From the NCBI GenBank assembly GCA_947458415.1, contig CANGZG010000158.1, positions 1 through 5,124 on the forward strand: DNA of 5,124 nt. Direction: 5' to 3'. The stretch is from Comamonadaceae bacterium. Its GTDB lineage: Bacteria; Pseudomonadota; Gammaproteobacteria; Burkholderiales; Burkholderiaceae_C. Shown piece after piece: positions 1-5,124 of this stretch. A model generated the notes under the pieces. It was not told the DNA's origin. It saw only the letters and a list, made by a program, of their open reading frames with translations, and did no database searches. The stretch's first letter is position 1. Each line of letters starts with the position of its first letter. The translations under genes were made by a program, and so were the position numbers.

Positions 1-479
1 ATGGGTACCGTCGTGGTGCCATAAATCCAAGACGGCGGATCGAAGGTGTAAATCTCGCCACCAAAATACCAGAGCATCAAATCTGCCAACACAATAGACA
101 AACCGATCGTGACCAATGTTTGACGCAGATCTTCGCCTTGCATGCGTCTGAACACCACGATTTGAATCAGAACACCAGTGATCGCGGAGACCACGAAGCC
201 CGCCAACACGGCCAACAACCACGAACCCGTGTACTCACCCACGATCCATCCAACATACGCACCGATCAAAAACAAAGAACCGTGTGCCAAGTTGACATTG
301 CGCATCAATCCAAACACCAATGTGAACCCACTGGCCACAATGAAATACAAAGAAGCCAGCGTCAAGCCGTTGAGCATGGTTTTCAAAAACAAAGTGGCAT
401 CTTCGTACAAGCCCCATAACGAAAGCAATGCGATGGGCAAAACCAACAGCCACCAAAAAGCCAACTCACTGCGTTTCAT
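1..479 (-). CDS. livH: LivH-type branched-chain amino acid ABC transporter permease (5' part only)
   Basis: This is the N-terminal 159 codons of an inner-membrane permease that runs off the left edge. Members of the family form the translocation channel of Liv/HAAT-type ABC importers for branched-chain amino acids, amides, urea or aromatic acids. After a first hydrophobic segment (about residues 8-23) comes the family signature at about 38-75: a GLTLASLYFIVASGFTLVFG stretch, then NVNLAHGSLFLIGAY, matching the typical NfAHGefymlGAy motif. Further membrane segments lie at about 85-110 and 122-140. The ATG overlaps the TGA of the upstream amidohydrolase gene (ATGA) and has GGGAG 8 bases upstream, which supports this start and translational coupling. 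Its place last in a hydrolase operon suggests it imports that pathway's substrate; the symbol is family-level only. LivM, LivG, LivF and a binding protein would be expected beyond the left edge. Confidence 0.93.
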   Translation of the reverse strand, partial: MKRSELAFWWLLVLPIALLSLWGLYEDATLFLKTMLNGLTLASLYFIVASGFTLVFGLMRNVNLAHGSLFLIGAYVGWIVGEYTGSWLLAVLAGFVVSAITGVLIQIVVFRRMQGEDLRQTLVTIGLSIVLADLMLWYFGGEIYTFDPPSWIYGTTTVP

Positions 480-1759
480 GCAGCACGCTCCCAAGGCATG
501 GCACGAGTGGTTGGCGGGCGTTTCGCAAACACGCCATCTTTCATCACCGCCAACATGCGGGATGGTTCGCGCATGATGGCCAAGTTGGTTAAGGGGTCAC
601 CGTCAACCAACAACAGATCAGCCAAATACCCTTCTTTGACCAACCCAAGTTCATTGGGCTTGAGCATGATTTGTCCACCGTACAACGTGCAGGAACGAAT
701 CGCTTCCATGGGCGTGAATCCCAAATAACGCACAAAGAACTCCAAGTCACGCGCGTTTTGTCCGTGGGGCGTGAATGCAAAACCATAGTCACCCCCAGGC
801 ATCACGCGAATGCCTCGTTTGTGCATGGCGCTCAAGGATTTCAAAGCAGCTTCCCATTCAATCGCATAACCCATGCTCTCAGCTTTGGCCCGTGTCACAC
901 CCCAAGGTTCAGCTTCATTCAACAACGCATGGATGATGCCAATGCCCGGCACCACAAACACTTTGTCTTTGGCTGCTTCCAACATGTCCAAGGTTTTTTC
1001 GTCACAAAAACTGGCGTGGTAAATGATTTCAATCCCGTGCCTTAAGGCTTGTTGTACTGAAGGACCCGATCGTGCATGCGCTGTACCCCGCTTGCCGCGC
1101 ATCTTGACTTCTTCCATGGCCGCTGCCACTTCAGCGTCGGTCATCCAATGGGTTTCTGCAGGTGAATCTTGTGTGAAGTTATCGCCCGATAAATTGAGCT
1201 TGATGCAATCCACACCGTACTTCAGAAATAAGCGCACACATTTGCGCATCTCCTCCGCGCCATTCACATTCGCACCAAAGCTGAACTCAGGGAATGGGAG
1301 ATGCGGCAATGTTTCGTCGCCGAGCGCGCCTGGCACAGTGATTTCCTGGCTGGCTGCCAAATAACGGGGGCCAGGTATTTGACCGCTGTTGATGGCATTG
1401 CGAATCACCACATCCAAGCGTGGTTTGGCGCAAGCAGCACCCACACACGATGTCCATCCGGCTTCCAAATAAATTTTGGCAACCTTGGCACTCCAGAGCA
1501 CATGCTCCTCCAGAGGCATGGTTTGTATGCCTGCCAAATTGGCTGCGTTGTTCCAAGAGAAATGGGTGTGTGCCTCGCACATGCCTGGCATCAATGTCGC
1601 ACCGGCCGCGTCAATTTGCAATGCATCACCCGCAGAAATCGGCGCCGTAGAACGGCTGATGTGCTTGATGCGCTTACCCTCGACCAGCACGCTGCCTGGG
1701 TAGGGGGCAGCGCCACTGCCATCCAGAATTCGAACATTGGTGAAAAGTGTTGATCCCAC
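476..1759 (-). CDS. Metal-dependent amidohydrolase, COG1228-like (second tandem copy)
   Basis: This is a predicted cytoplasmic hydrolase of the amidohydrolase superfamily (imidazolonepropionase/Xaa-Pro dipeptidase-like branch), which cleaves amide, carbamate or related bonds. Numbered from the GTG at 1759 (427 aa), it shows the full set of candidate metal ligands: H64 and H66 (EAHTHFSW), K187 (CIKLNLSG, the probable carboxylated lysine), H228 (TAHARSG), H248 (IYHASF) and D324 (GGDYGF). The PHGQNARDLEFF and EGYLADLLLVDGDPL blocks are typical of the branch. No signal peptide is visible. The open frame extends to an ATG at 1786, and another ATG sits at 1765. I prefer GTG 1759: AAGGAG lies 6 bases before it but directly abuts ATG 1765, and from GTG the N-terminus (xGSTLFTNV) aligns without a gap to the neighbouring paralogue (MNQVLFTNV). 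The substrate is unknown. The gene sits in the operon 14 bases after the first amidohydrolase. Confidence 0.92.
   Translation of the reverse strand: MGSTLFTNVRILDGSGAAPYPGSVLVEGKRIKHISRSTAPISAGDALQIDAAGATLMPGMCEAHTHFSWNNAANLAGIQTMPLEEHVLWSAKVAKIYLEAGWTSCVGAACAKPRLDVVIRNAINSGQIPGPRYLAASQEITVPGALGDETLPHLPFPEFSFGANVNGAEEMRKCVRLFLKYGVDCIKLNLSGDNFTQDSPAETHWMTDAEVAAAMEEVKMRGKRGTAHARSGPSVQQALRHGIEIIYHASFCDEKTLDMLEAAKDKVFVVPGIGIIHALLNEAEPWGVTRAKAESMGYAIEWEAALKSLSAMHKRGIRVMPGGDYGFAFTPHGQNARDLEFFVRYLGFTPMEAIRSCTLYGGQIMLKPNELGLVKEGYLADLLLVDGDPLTNLAIMREPSRMLAVMKDGVFAKRPPTTRAMPWERAA
488..492 (-). promoter_or_regulatory. Ribosome binding site of the LivH-type gene
   Basis: GGGAG on the minus strand lies inside the last codons of the upstream amidohydrolase gene, 8 bases before the permease ATG. 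Together with the ATGA stop/start overlap it points to translational coupling of the two genes. Confidence 0.6.
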
Positions 1760-1765
1760 GGTCAT

Positions 1766-1771
1766 CTCCTT
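1766..1771 (-). promoter_or_regulatory. Ribosome binding site that decides the GTG start of amidohydrolase 2
   Basis: AAGGAG on the minus strand is the strongest Shine-Dalgarno match in the leftward operon. It touches ATG 1765 (zero spacing, unlikely to work) but is 6 bases from GTG 1759. It also lies downstream of ATG 1786, arguing against both ATG choices. Confidence 0.65.
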
Positions 1772-1773
1772 GT

Positions 1774-3087
1774 TCAAGCGGCCCAACGTGTGGGAGCGGT
1801 TGTACGGCCAGGTTGTCCGCGCTGCGACAACGATGGCGGCTCGCGATGGAACACCCCGTCTTTCATCACCGCCAATATGCGGGACTTGTCCTGCAGCACA
1901 GTGATGTCTTGCAAAGGATCGCCATCAATCAGCAACATGTCAGCCAAATACCCTTCGCGGATTTGACCTAAAGGATCGGCAGTGCGCATCATCGGAGCGC
2001 CCCATACCGTGGCACTCAGCAACGCTTCCATGGTGGACATGCCAATGTGTTTGACAAAATATTCCAAGTCCTTCGCATTGGTTCCATGGGGTGTCCACGC
2101 GAAACCATAATCACCCCCCGGCATGATGTGAATGCCACGTTTGTGCAATGCCCGCATCGATTCAATGGCCGCGTCAAGCTCTTTGAAGTAGCCCATTTTG
2201 TGAACCACCTCTTTGGTCAAACCATATTCACTGGCGTTGTGGCAAGTGTTGATCAGCCAAGCCAAGCCAGGTGCAATGAAATGCGATTGGCGATGTTGAT
2301 CCAACAGATCAATCGCTTCGTTGTCAAGAAAACTGGCGTGGTAAATGACATTGATGCCTTGCTTGACGCATTGCTTGACTGACCAAGTGGAGCGTGCATG
2401 CGCTGCGACCCACTTGCCCCAAGACTTGGCCTCTTGCACGCAAGTGGTGATTTCCTCTTCCGTGAATTGGCTTTGCTCGCTGGACATGCCGGTGATTGAC
2501 TCGCCTGACAAATTGATCTTCAACGTATCCACGCCGTATTTGCAAAACATGCGGACACAGCGACGCATTTCATCGCTGCCACTGACCACGGCACCAAACG
2601 CAAATTCCATTTGCGGCAAGTGCGGTTGGGTGCTGTCGCCTAAACCACCGGGCACAGTGATTTCCTGACTGGGTGCGGTGTAGCGTGGTCCAACTATCGT
2701 TCCATCATTGATGGCATTTCGTGTGACCACGTCCAACCGAGGCTTGGCAGCTGCCGCACCCACGCAACTGGTCCAACCCATGTCCAAGTACTGCCTAGCA
2801 ACTTGGGCACACCACAAGATGTGTTCTTCAGGCGGCATGCGTTGGATGGCATCCAAACTGGGTTGGTCATTCCAAGAAAAATGCGTATGCGCCTCCACCA
2901 TGCCAGGCATCAGAAAGCAACCCGCACCGTCAATCACGGTTTGTCCAGGCGAGGGCATGTTTCGCATGCCATTGCCAGCGCGATTGACACGGACAATTTT
3001 GTTGCCCTGGACCAATACTTCGCCGACAAAAGGCATGTCACCACTGGCATCAAACACATTCACGTTGGTAAACAACACTTGGTTCAT
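1774..3087 (-). CDS. Metal-dependent amidohydrolase, COG1228-like (first tandem copy)
   Basis: This is a paralogue of the following gene, with roughly half of positions identical by eye along its whole length, and the same predicted role as a cytoplasmic metal-dependent hydrolase of amide-type bonds. Numbered from ATG 3087 (437 aa), the candidate metal ligands are H67 and H69 (EAHTHFSW), K190 (LKINLSG), H230 (AAHARST), H250 (IYHASF) and D326 (GGDYGF), so the active site looks intact. The C-terminal EGYLADMLLIDGDPL block belongs to the small beta-sandwich domain of the family, followed by a low-complexity tail rich in Arg, Pro and Thr. An upstream ATG at 3105 lies inside the preceding gene. 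ATG 3087 is preferred because it matches the paralogue's N-terminus, has a weak GAAAGA ribosome site 6 bases upstream and leaves a 10-base gap. Residues around the active site differ from the paralogue (AAHARSTWSV versus TAHARSGPSV), suggesting a different substrate range. Confidence 0.92.
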   Translation of the reverse strand: MNQVLFTNVNVFDASGDMPFVGEVLVQGNKIVRVNRAGNGMRNMPSPGQTVIDGAGCFLMPGMVEAHTHFSWNDQPSLDAIQRMPPEEHILWCAQVARQYLDMGWTSCVGAAAAKPRLDVVTRNAINDGTIVGPRYTAPSQEITVPGGLGDSTQPHLPQMEFAFGAVVSGSDEMRRCVRMFCKYGVDTLKINLSGESITGMSSEQSQFTEEEITTCVQEAKSWGKWVAAHARSTWSVKQCVKQGINVIYHASFLDNEAIDLLDQHRQSHFIAPGLAWLINTCHNASEYGLTKEVVHKMGYFKELDAAIESMRALHKRGIHIMPGGDYGFAWTPHGTNAKDLEYFVKHIGMSTMEALLSATVWGAPMMRTADPLGQIREGYLADMLLIDGDPLQDITVLQDKSRILAVMKDGVFHREPPSLSQRGQPGRTTAPTRWAA

Positions 3088-3097
3088 GGTCTGTCTT

Positions 3098-3883
3098 TCA
3101 AGCATGTCGTTTCAGAAAATCGCGGGTCTCGCGTACACATTCATGTGGTTTTTCAATCGGTGTCCAGTGACCACAACGGTTCAACACCACACAGCGTGCG
3201 TGTTGCATTCGTCTGGCCATGGTGCGAACTGAATCAGGCGTTGCCACCAAATCCTCGTCTCCAGTGACCAACAGTGTTTGCGCTTGAATCTGCTCAACCG
3301 CTGCGGTTTGCGCGCTCGCCAACGCCAAGCAGTGGGCGGCATAAGCCTTGGGCGTTTGCCGCATCAAACTTTCTCTGACAAAGGAATATGCGCTGGGGTG
3401 ATTGACTTTGGTGTGTGAGCTCACGGCGGTCGCTAACAATTGGTCCGCCACGGCTTGCATGCCAGCCAGCCCTTCTTTTTGGATGTTTTCTGCCCGTTTG
3501 CGAAGCCCTTCTCTGGCAGCGTCAGCAGGCGACATCAACGGCCCAAACAAAACCAAACTTTTGACCAAGGCTGGGCTGGTGACTGCCAAGTGCTGACACA
3601 CAATGGTTCCCATGGAATGCGCCACCCATTGCGCTTGGGTGATCCCCAAGGCCTTGCAAACGGTTTGCAAACACGACACCATGTCTTCAATGCGGACAGC
3701 GCTCACATCCAAAGCCGATCTGCCGCTGCCGGGCATGTCCACACGAATCCATCGCAAACCCTCAAATGCAGACTGCATGGCAGACCAAGTGTTCGACGTG
3801 CCTCCCAACCCATGCACACACACCACCGCAGGCCCTGATCCAGAATCTTCGACAGCCACGCCCTGGATCAGATGCAAGCTCAT
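3098..3883 (-). CDS. Alpha/beta-fold serine hydrolase
   Basis: This is a predicted cytoplasmic hydrolase of the alpha/beta fold, in the broad group with enol-lactonases, esterases and meta-cleavage C-C hydrolases. Numbered from ATG 3883 (261 aa), it has the oxyanion-hole HG at 24-25 (VCVHGLGG), the nucleophile elbow VAHSMG with Ser90, the acid Asp211 (VTGDEDLVATP) and the catalytic His239 (RCGHWTPIEKP), so the triad is complete. The region between Ser and Asp (about residues 115-190) is the helical cap that sets substrate preference. A TTG at 3904 would add seven residues, but no ribosome site precedes it. ATG 3883 has GGAG 11 bases upstream, longer than ideal. It is the first gene of the leftward operon and ends 10 bases before the first amidohydrolase. 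Its job may be hydrolysis of an ester, lactone or ring-cleavage intermediate. The exact reaction cannot be assigned. Confidence 0.9.
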   Translation of the reverse strand: MSLHLIQGVAVEDSGSGPAVVCVHGLGGTSNTWSAMQSAFEGLRWIRVDMPGSGRSALDVSAVRIEDMVSCLQTVCKALGITQAQWVAHSMGTIVCQHLAVTSPALVKSLVLFGPLMSPADAAREGLRKRAENIQKEGLAGMQAVADQLLATAVSSHTKVNHPSAYSFVRESLMRQTPKAYAAHCLALASAQTAAVEQIQAQTLLVTGDEDLVATPDSVRTMARRMQHARCVVLNRCGHWTPIEKPHECVRETRDFLKRHA

Positions 3884-3933
3884 GCTTCGCTTGACTCCAT
3901 GCAAACAAGGTGGTGGACTAGAGGAAACAACAT
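3880..3933 (-). other. Possible 17-codon leader ORF ahead of the hydrolase operon
   Basis: An ATG at 3933 opens a frame of 17 codons (MLFPLVHHLVCMESSEA) whose TGA overlaps the ATG of the alpha/beta hydrolase gene as ATGA. A second in-frame ATG lies at 3900. If translated, it could couple ribosomes into the first operon gene, which otherwise has only a distant GGAG. No clear ribosome site precedes either ATG, and ORFs this short arise by chance, so this is only a candidate. Confidence 0.2.
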
Positions 3934-3950
3934 GGTGGCGCCAATCTATG

Positions 3951-3980
3951 AAAATCTTCGACAGGTATGAAAGATGTCAA
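3951..3980 (-). promoter_or_regulatory. Candidate sigma-70 promoter of the leftward hydrolase/transport operon
   Basis: On the minus strand a perfect TTGACA (-35, 3980 to 3975) is followed after 18 bases by GATTTT (-10, 3956 to 3951), a weak match to TATAAT. Transcription would start near 3944, giving a leader of about 60 bases. The -35 box lies 2 bp from the palindrome at 3983-3998, so a protein bound there could hinder polymerase. The -10 box is the weak point of this call. Confidence 0.4.
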
Positions 3981-3982
3981 AA

Positions 3983-3998
3983 TGAGACATGTGTCTCA
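3983..3998. promoter_or_regulatory. Inverted repeat, likely operator of the TetR-family regulator
   Basis: TGAGACA-TG-TGTCTCA is a pair of perfect 7-bp arms around a 2-bp centre, placed midway between the divergent genes. Its size and symmetry fit operators of TetR-family dimers, which often bind such sites between their own gene and a divergent target. It lies 2 bp upstream of the TTGACA box for the leftward operon and about 80 bp before the regulator's ATG, so one site could control both directions. Assignment to the adjacent regulator is inferred from position. Confidence 0.7.
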
Positions 3999-4041
3999 AA
4001 TTACCCGAGAAATAGTAAGGCTTTGAGTGCAGAATAGAAAC

Positions 4042-4078
4042 CCTGATCACCGCATTTTTTATCCTGATTTACCCTGAT
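4042..4078 (+). repeat. Three CCTGAT direct repeats in the tetR leader
   Basis: CCTGAT occurs at 4042-4047, 4063-4068 and 4073-4078, with start-to-start spacings of 21 and 10 bases, close to two turns and one turn of the helix. The last copy overlaps the ATG of the regulator. The stretch between the first two copies contains a T-run (4055-4060). It may be a second binding site or chance; no ribosome site is visible here. Confidence 0.35.
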
Positions 4079-4745
4079 GAACACCCATCCTGTCACACCC
4101 ACCCCGGACTTTCCCGGACGCCCCCCGGGCATCAAACCCGTCACATTCAACATGCTTGTGGACAGCGCGATCACATTGATGCAGCAATCCGGATGTGCGC
4201 CCTCAGTGGCAGAGGTGGCGACACACGCTGGCGTGTCCAGGGCCACGGCTTACCGTTGCTTTCCCAGCAAAGGCGCAATGCTCAGCATCATGGTCAGCCA
4301 GTCGCTTGGCCCCATGCGAACGTTTGCGTCCGAGCATGTTGGCGGCAAAGATCGGGTCATGGACCTGTTGACCCGAAGTTTTCCAAGACTGAGTAAGTAC
4401 GAAGCCACGCTGAGAACCGCAGTGCAAATCTCGTTAGAACAACAAGCTTTGTCAAAAGCAGGTTTACTCAAAGAAACACCTTACCGAAGAGGACACCGCA
4501 TACACATTCTTGACAAAGCATTGGAGCCTTTGAAGTCACAATTGCCACACGATATATATTCGCAATTGCACAAGTCACTGTCCATGGTTTATGGGGTGGA
4601 AATATTCATTGTCCTCAAAGACATTTGGAATGAAAAAAACAAAAAAGTCTTGGACACCATGCTATGGATGGCAGATGCATTGATTGAAGCGGCACTGGCA
4701 CAAGCGAAGGAACGAAAAAAAGCTCGACTTAATCAAAAGGAATGA
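4077..4745 (+). CDS. TetR/AcrR-family transcriptional regulator
   Basis: This is a predicted DNA-binding dimeric regulator of 222 aa, within the family's usual length. The N-terminal helix-turn-helix spans about residues 27-70: SVAEVATHAGVSRATAYRCF with PSKGAML following, a clear TetR pattern. The rest is the helical ligand-binding domain, which is not recognisable at subfamily level. The last 15 residues are rich in Lys, Arg and Glu. A 25-residue, proline-rich extension precedes the DNA-binding domain. An in-frame TGA at 4065-4067 closes the frame upstream, so ATG 4077 is the first ATG available, yet no purine-rich ribosome site precedes it; initiation may be weak or unusual. The gene is divergent from the hydrolase operon and one base from the FAH-family gene, so it probably represses both units from the palindrome at 3983-3998 and responds to a pathway substrate or intermediate. 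Activation instead of repression cannot be excluded. Confidence 0.93.
   Translation: MNTHPVTPTPDFPGRPPGIKPVTFNMLVDSAITLMQQSGCAPSVAEVATHAGVSRATAYRCFPSKGAMLSIMVSQSLGPMRTFASEHVGGKDRVMDLLTRSFPRLSKYEATLRTAVQISLEQQALSKAGLLKETPYRRGHRIHILDKALEPLKSQLPHDIYSQLHKSLSMVYGVEIFIVLKDIWNEKNKKVLDTMLWMADALIEAALAQAKERKKARLNQKE
4737..4741 (+). promoter_or_regulatory. Ribosome binding site of the FAH-family gene
   Basis: AAGGA within the last codons of the TetR gene lies 5 bases before ATG 4747. A nearer ATG at 4742 opens only a two-codon frame (ATG AAA TGA), so ATG 4747 is the start. Confidence 0.65.
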
Positions 4746-4746
4746 A

Positions 4747-5124
4747 ATGAAAATTGCGACATGCATTTACCAAGGCAAGCCGTATGTGGGCCAAGTGTCA
4801 GAACAGGACCAAACCATTCAACTGTTTGAGGTTTCCGAAGAAGAACACCAAGCGGGGGCTTTGTCTTTGATTCTGAAGCAATCGCAACCCAAACTGTCTT
4901 CGCGCTTGCTCTCCTTGAAAGAGGTGTCATTGACTGCACCTATTCCAAAGCCCCGACGAAACCTGTTTTGTGTCGGTCGTAACTACCATGCGCATGCCAA
5001 AGAATTGGCTGGCAGCGTGTTTAAGAGCAGCAATGCCGATCCGAACGCCTGGCCCATCGTGTTCACCAAAGTGCCAGAGTGTGTGGTGGGACCTTTTGAC
5101 CCAGTCACATTGCCTGTCCATATC
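4747..5124 (+). CDS. Fumarylacetoacetate hydrolase (FAH)-family protein (5' part only)
   Basis: This is the first 126 codons of an FAH-family enzyme that runs off the right edge; full members of this group are usually somewhat under or around 300 aa. The family comprises metal-dependent hydrolases, isomerases, decarboxylases and hydratases acting on oxo-acids, often in aromatic catabolism. An N-terminal cap-like region (1-65) is followed by PIPKPRRNLFCVGRNYHAHAKE at about 65-86, the family's CVGxNYxxHAxE block at the start of the catalytic domain, and by PIVFTKVPECVVGP at about 103-116. The metal-binding acidic residues (ExE and D) are expected beyond the window and cannot be checked. It starts one base after the TetR stop codon with its own ribosome site, so the two genes are almost certainly cotranscribed. 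The exact reaction is unknown. Confidence 0.92.
   Translation, partial: MKIATCIYQGKPYVGQVSEQDQTIQLFEVSEEEHQAGALSLILKQSQPKLSSRLLSLKEVSLTAPIPKPRRNLFCVGRNYHAHAKELAGSVFKSSNADPNAWPIVFTKVPECVVGPFDPVTLPVHI

Noticed and set aside
120..576. Overlapping plus-strand open frames in the first 600 bases
   Set aside because: The minus strand there encodes an unmistakable LivH-type permease and the end of the amidohydrolase. The plus-strand translations are polar, repetitive in composition and domain-free.
1301..1753. 150-codon plus-strand open frame antisense to the second amidohydrolase
   Set aside because: It lies wholly opposite a gene with intact catalytic motifs, shows no recognisable domain and has no ribosome site that I can see. 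It is a shadow of the real gene.
2708..3232. 174-codon plus-strand open frame antisense to the first amidohydrolase and the end of the alpha/beta hydrolase
   Set aside because: It spans a gene junction on the other strand and its translation resembles no family. The minus-strand genes fully explain the sequence.
3947..3972. TATGAAA direct repeat (3947-3953 and 3966-3972)
   Set aside because: It has two short AT-rich copies 19 bases apart with no symmetry, lying within the promoter candidate. It is likely coincidental compared with the much stronger palindrome next to it.
4634..4648. A-runs (A7 then C then A6 then G) in tetR resembling a -1 frameshift slippery site
   Set aside because: The zero-frame reading (A AAA AAC) fits the slippery pattern, but the frame continues normally to a sensible stop, no clear downstream stem was seen, and Lys/Asn-rich stretches produce such runs by chance.

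Overview
The window looks like part of a catabolic locus from a Gram-negative proteobacterium, most likely a betaproteobacterium of the Burkholderiales (Comamonadaceae-like). This rests on moderate GC content, TTG-rich leucine usage, the protein style and the gene mix. It is an inference; no marker gene is present.

Layout. Four genes run leftward (minus strand) as one tightly packed unit. In transcription order they are an alpha/beta hydrolase (3883 to 3098), an amidohydrolase (3087 to 1774), a second, paralogous amidohydrolase (1759 to 476) and a LivH-type ABC permease (479 to beyond the left edge). Gaps are 10 and 14 bases, and the last junction is a 4-base ATGA overlap. Two genes run rightward: a TetR/AcrR-family regulator (4077 to 4745) and, one base later, a fumarylacetoacetate hydrolase (FAH)-family enzyme (4747 to beyond the right edge). 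The divergent intergenic region (3884 to 4076) holds a near-perfect 16-bp palindrome, a TTGACA-type -35 candidate for the leftward operon, a short leader ORF and three CCTGAT repeats.

How the genes may work together. A Liv-type transporter would import a small carboxylated or amide-bearing organic compound. Two metal-dependent amidohydrolases and a serine alpha/beta hydrolase would cleave amide, ester or lactone bonds. An FAH-family enzyme would process a downstream oxo-acid. The TetR regulator probably controls both arms from the shared palindrome. The substrate cannot be read from sequence. The cluster is a plausible, possibly uncharacterised degradation pathway made of known families, not a new kind of molecular system. 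I saw no RNA genes, CRISPR arrays, insertion sequences or convincing rho-independent terminators.
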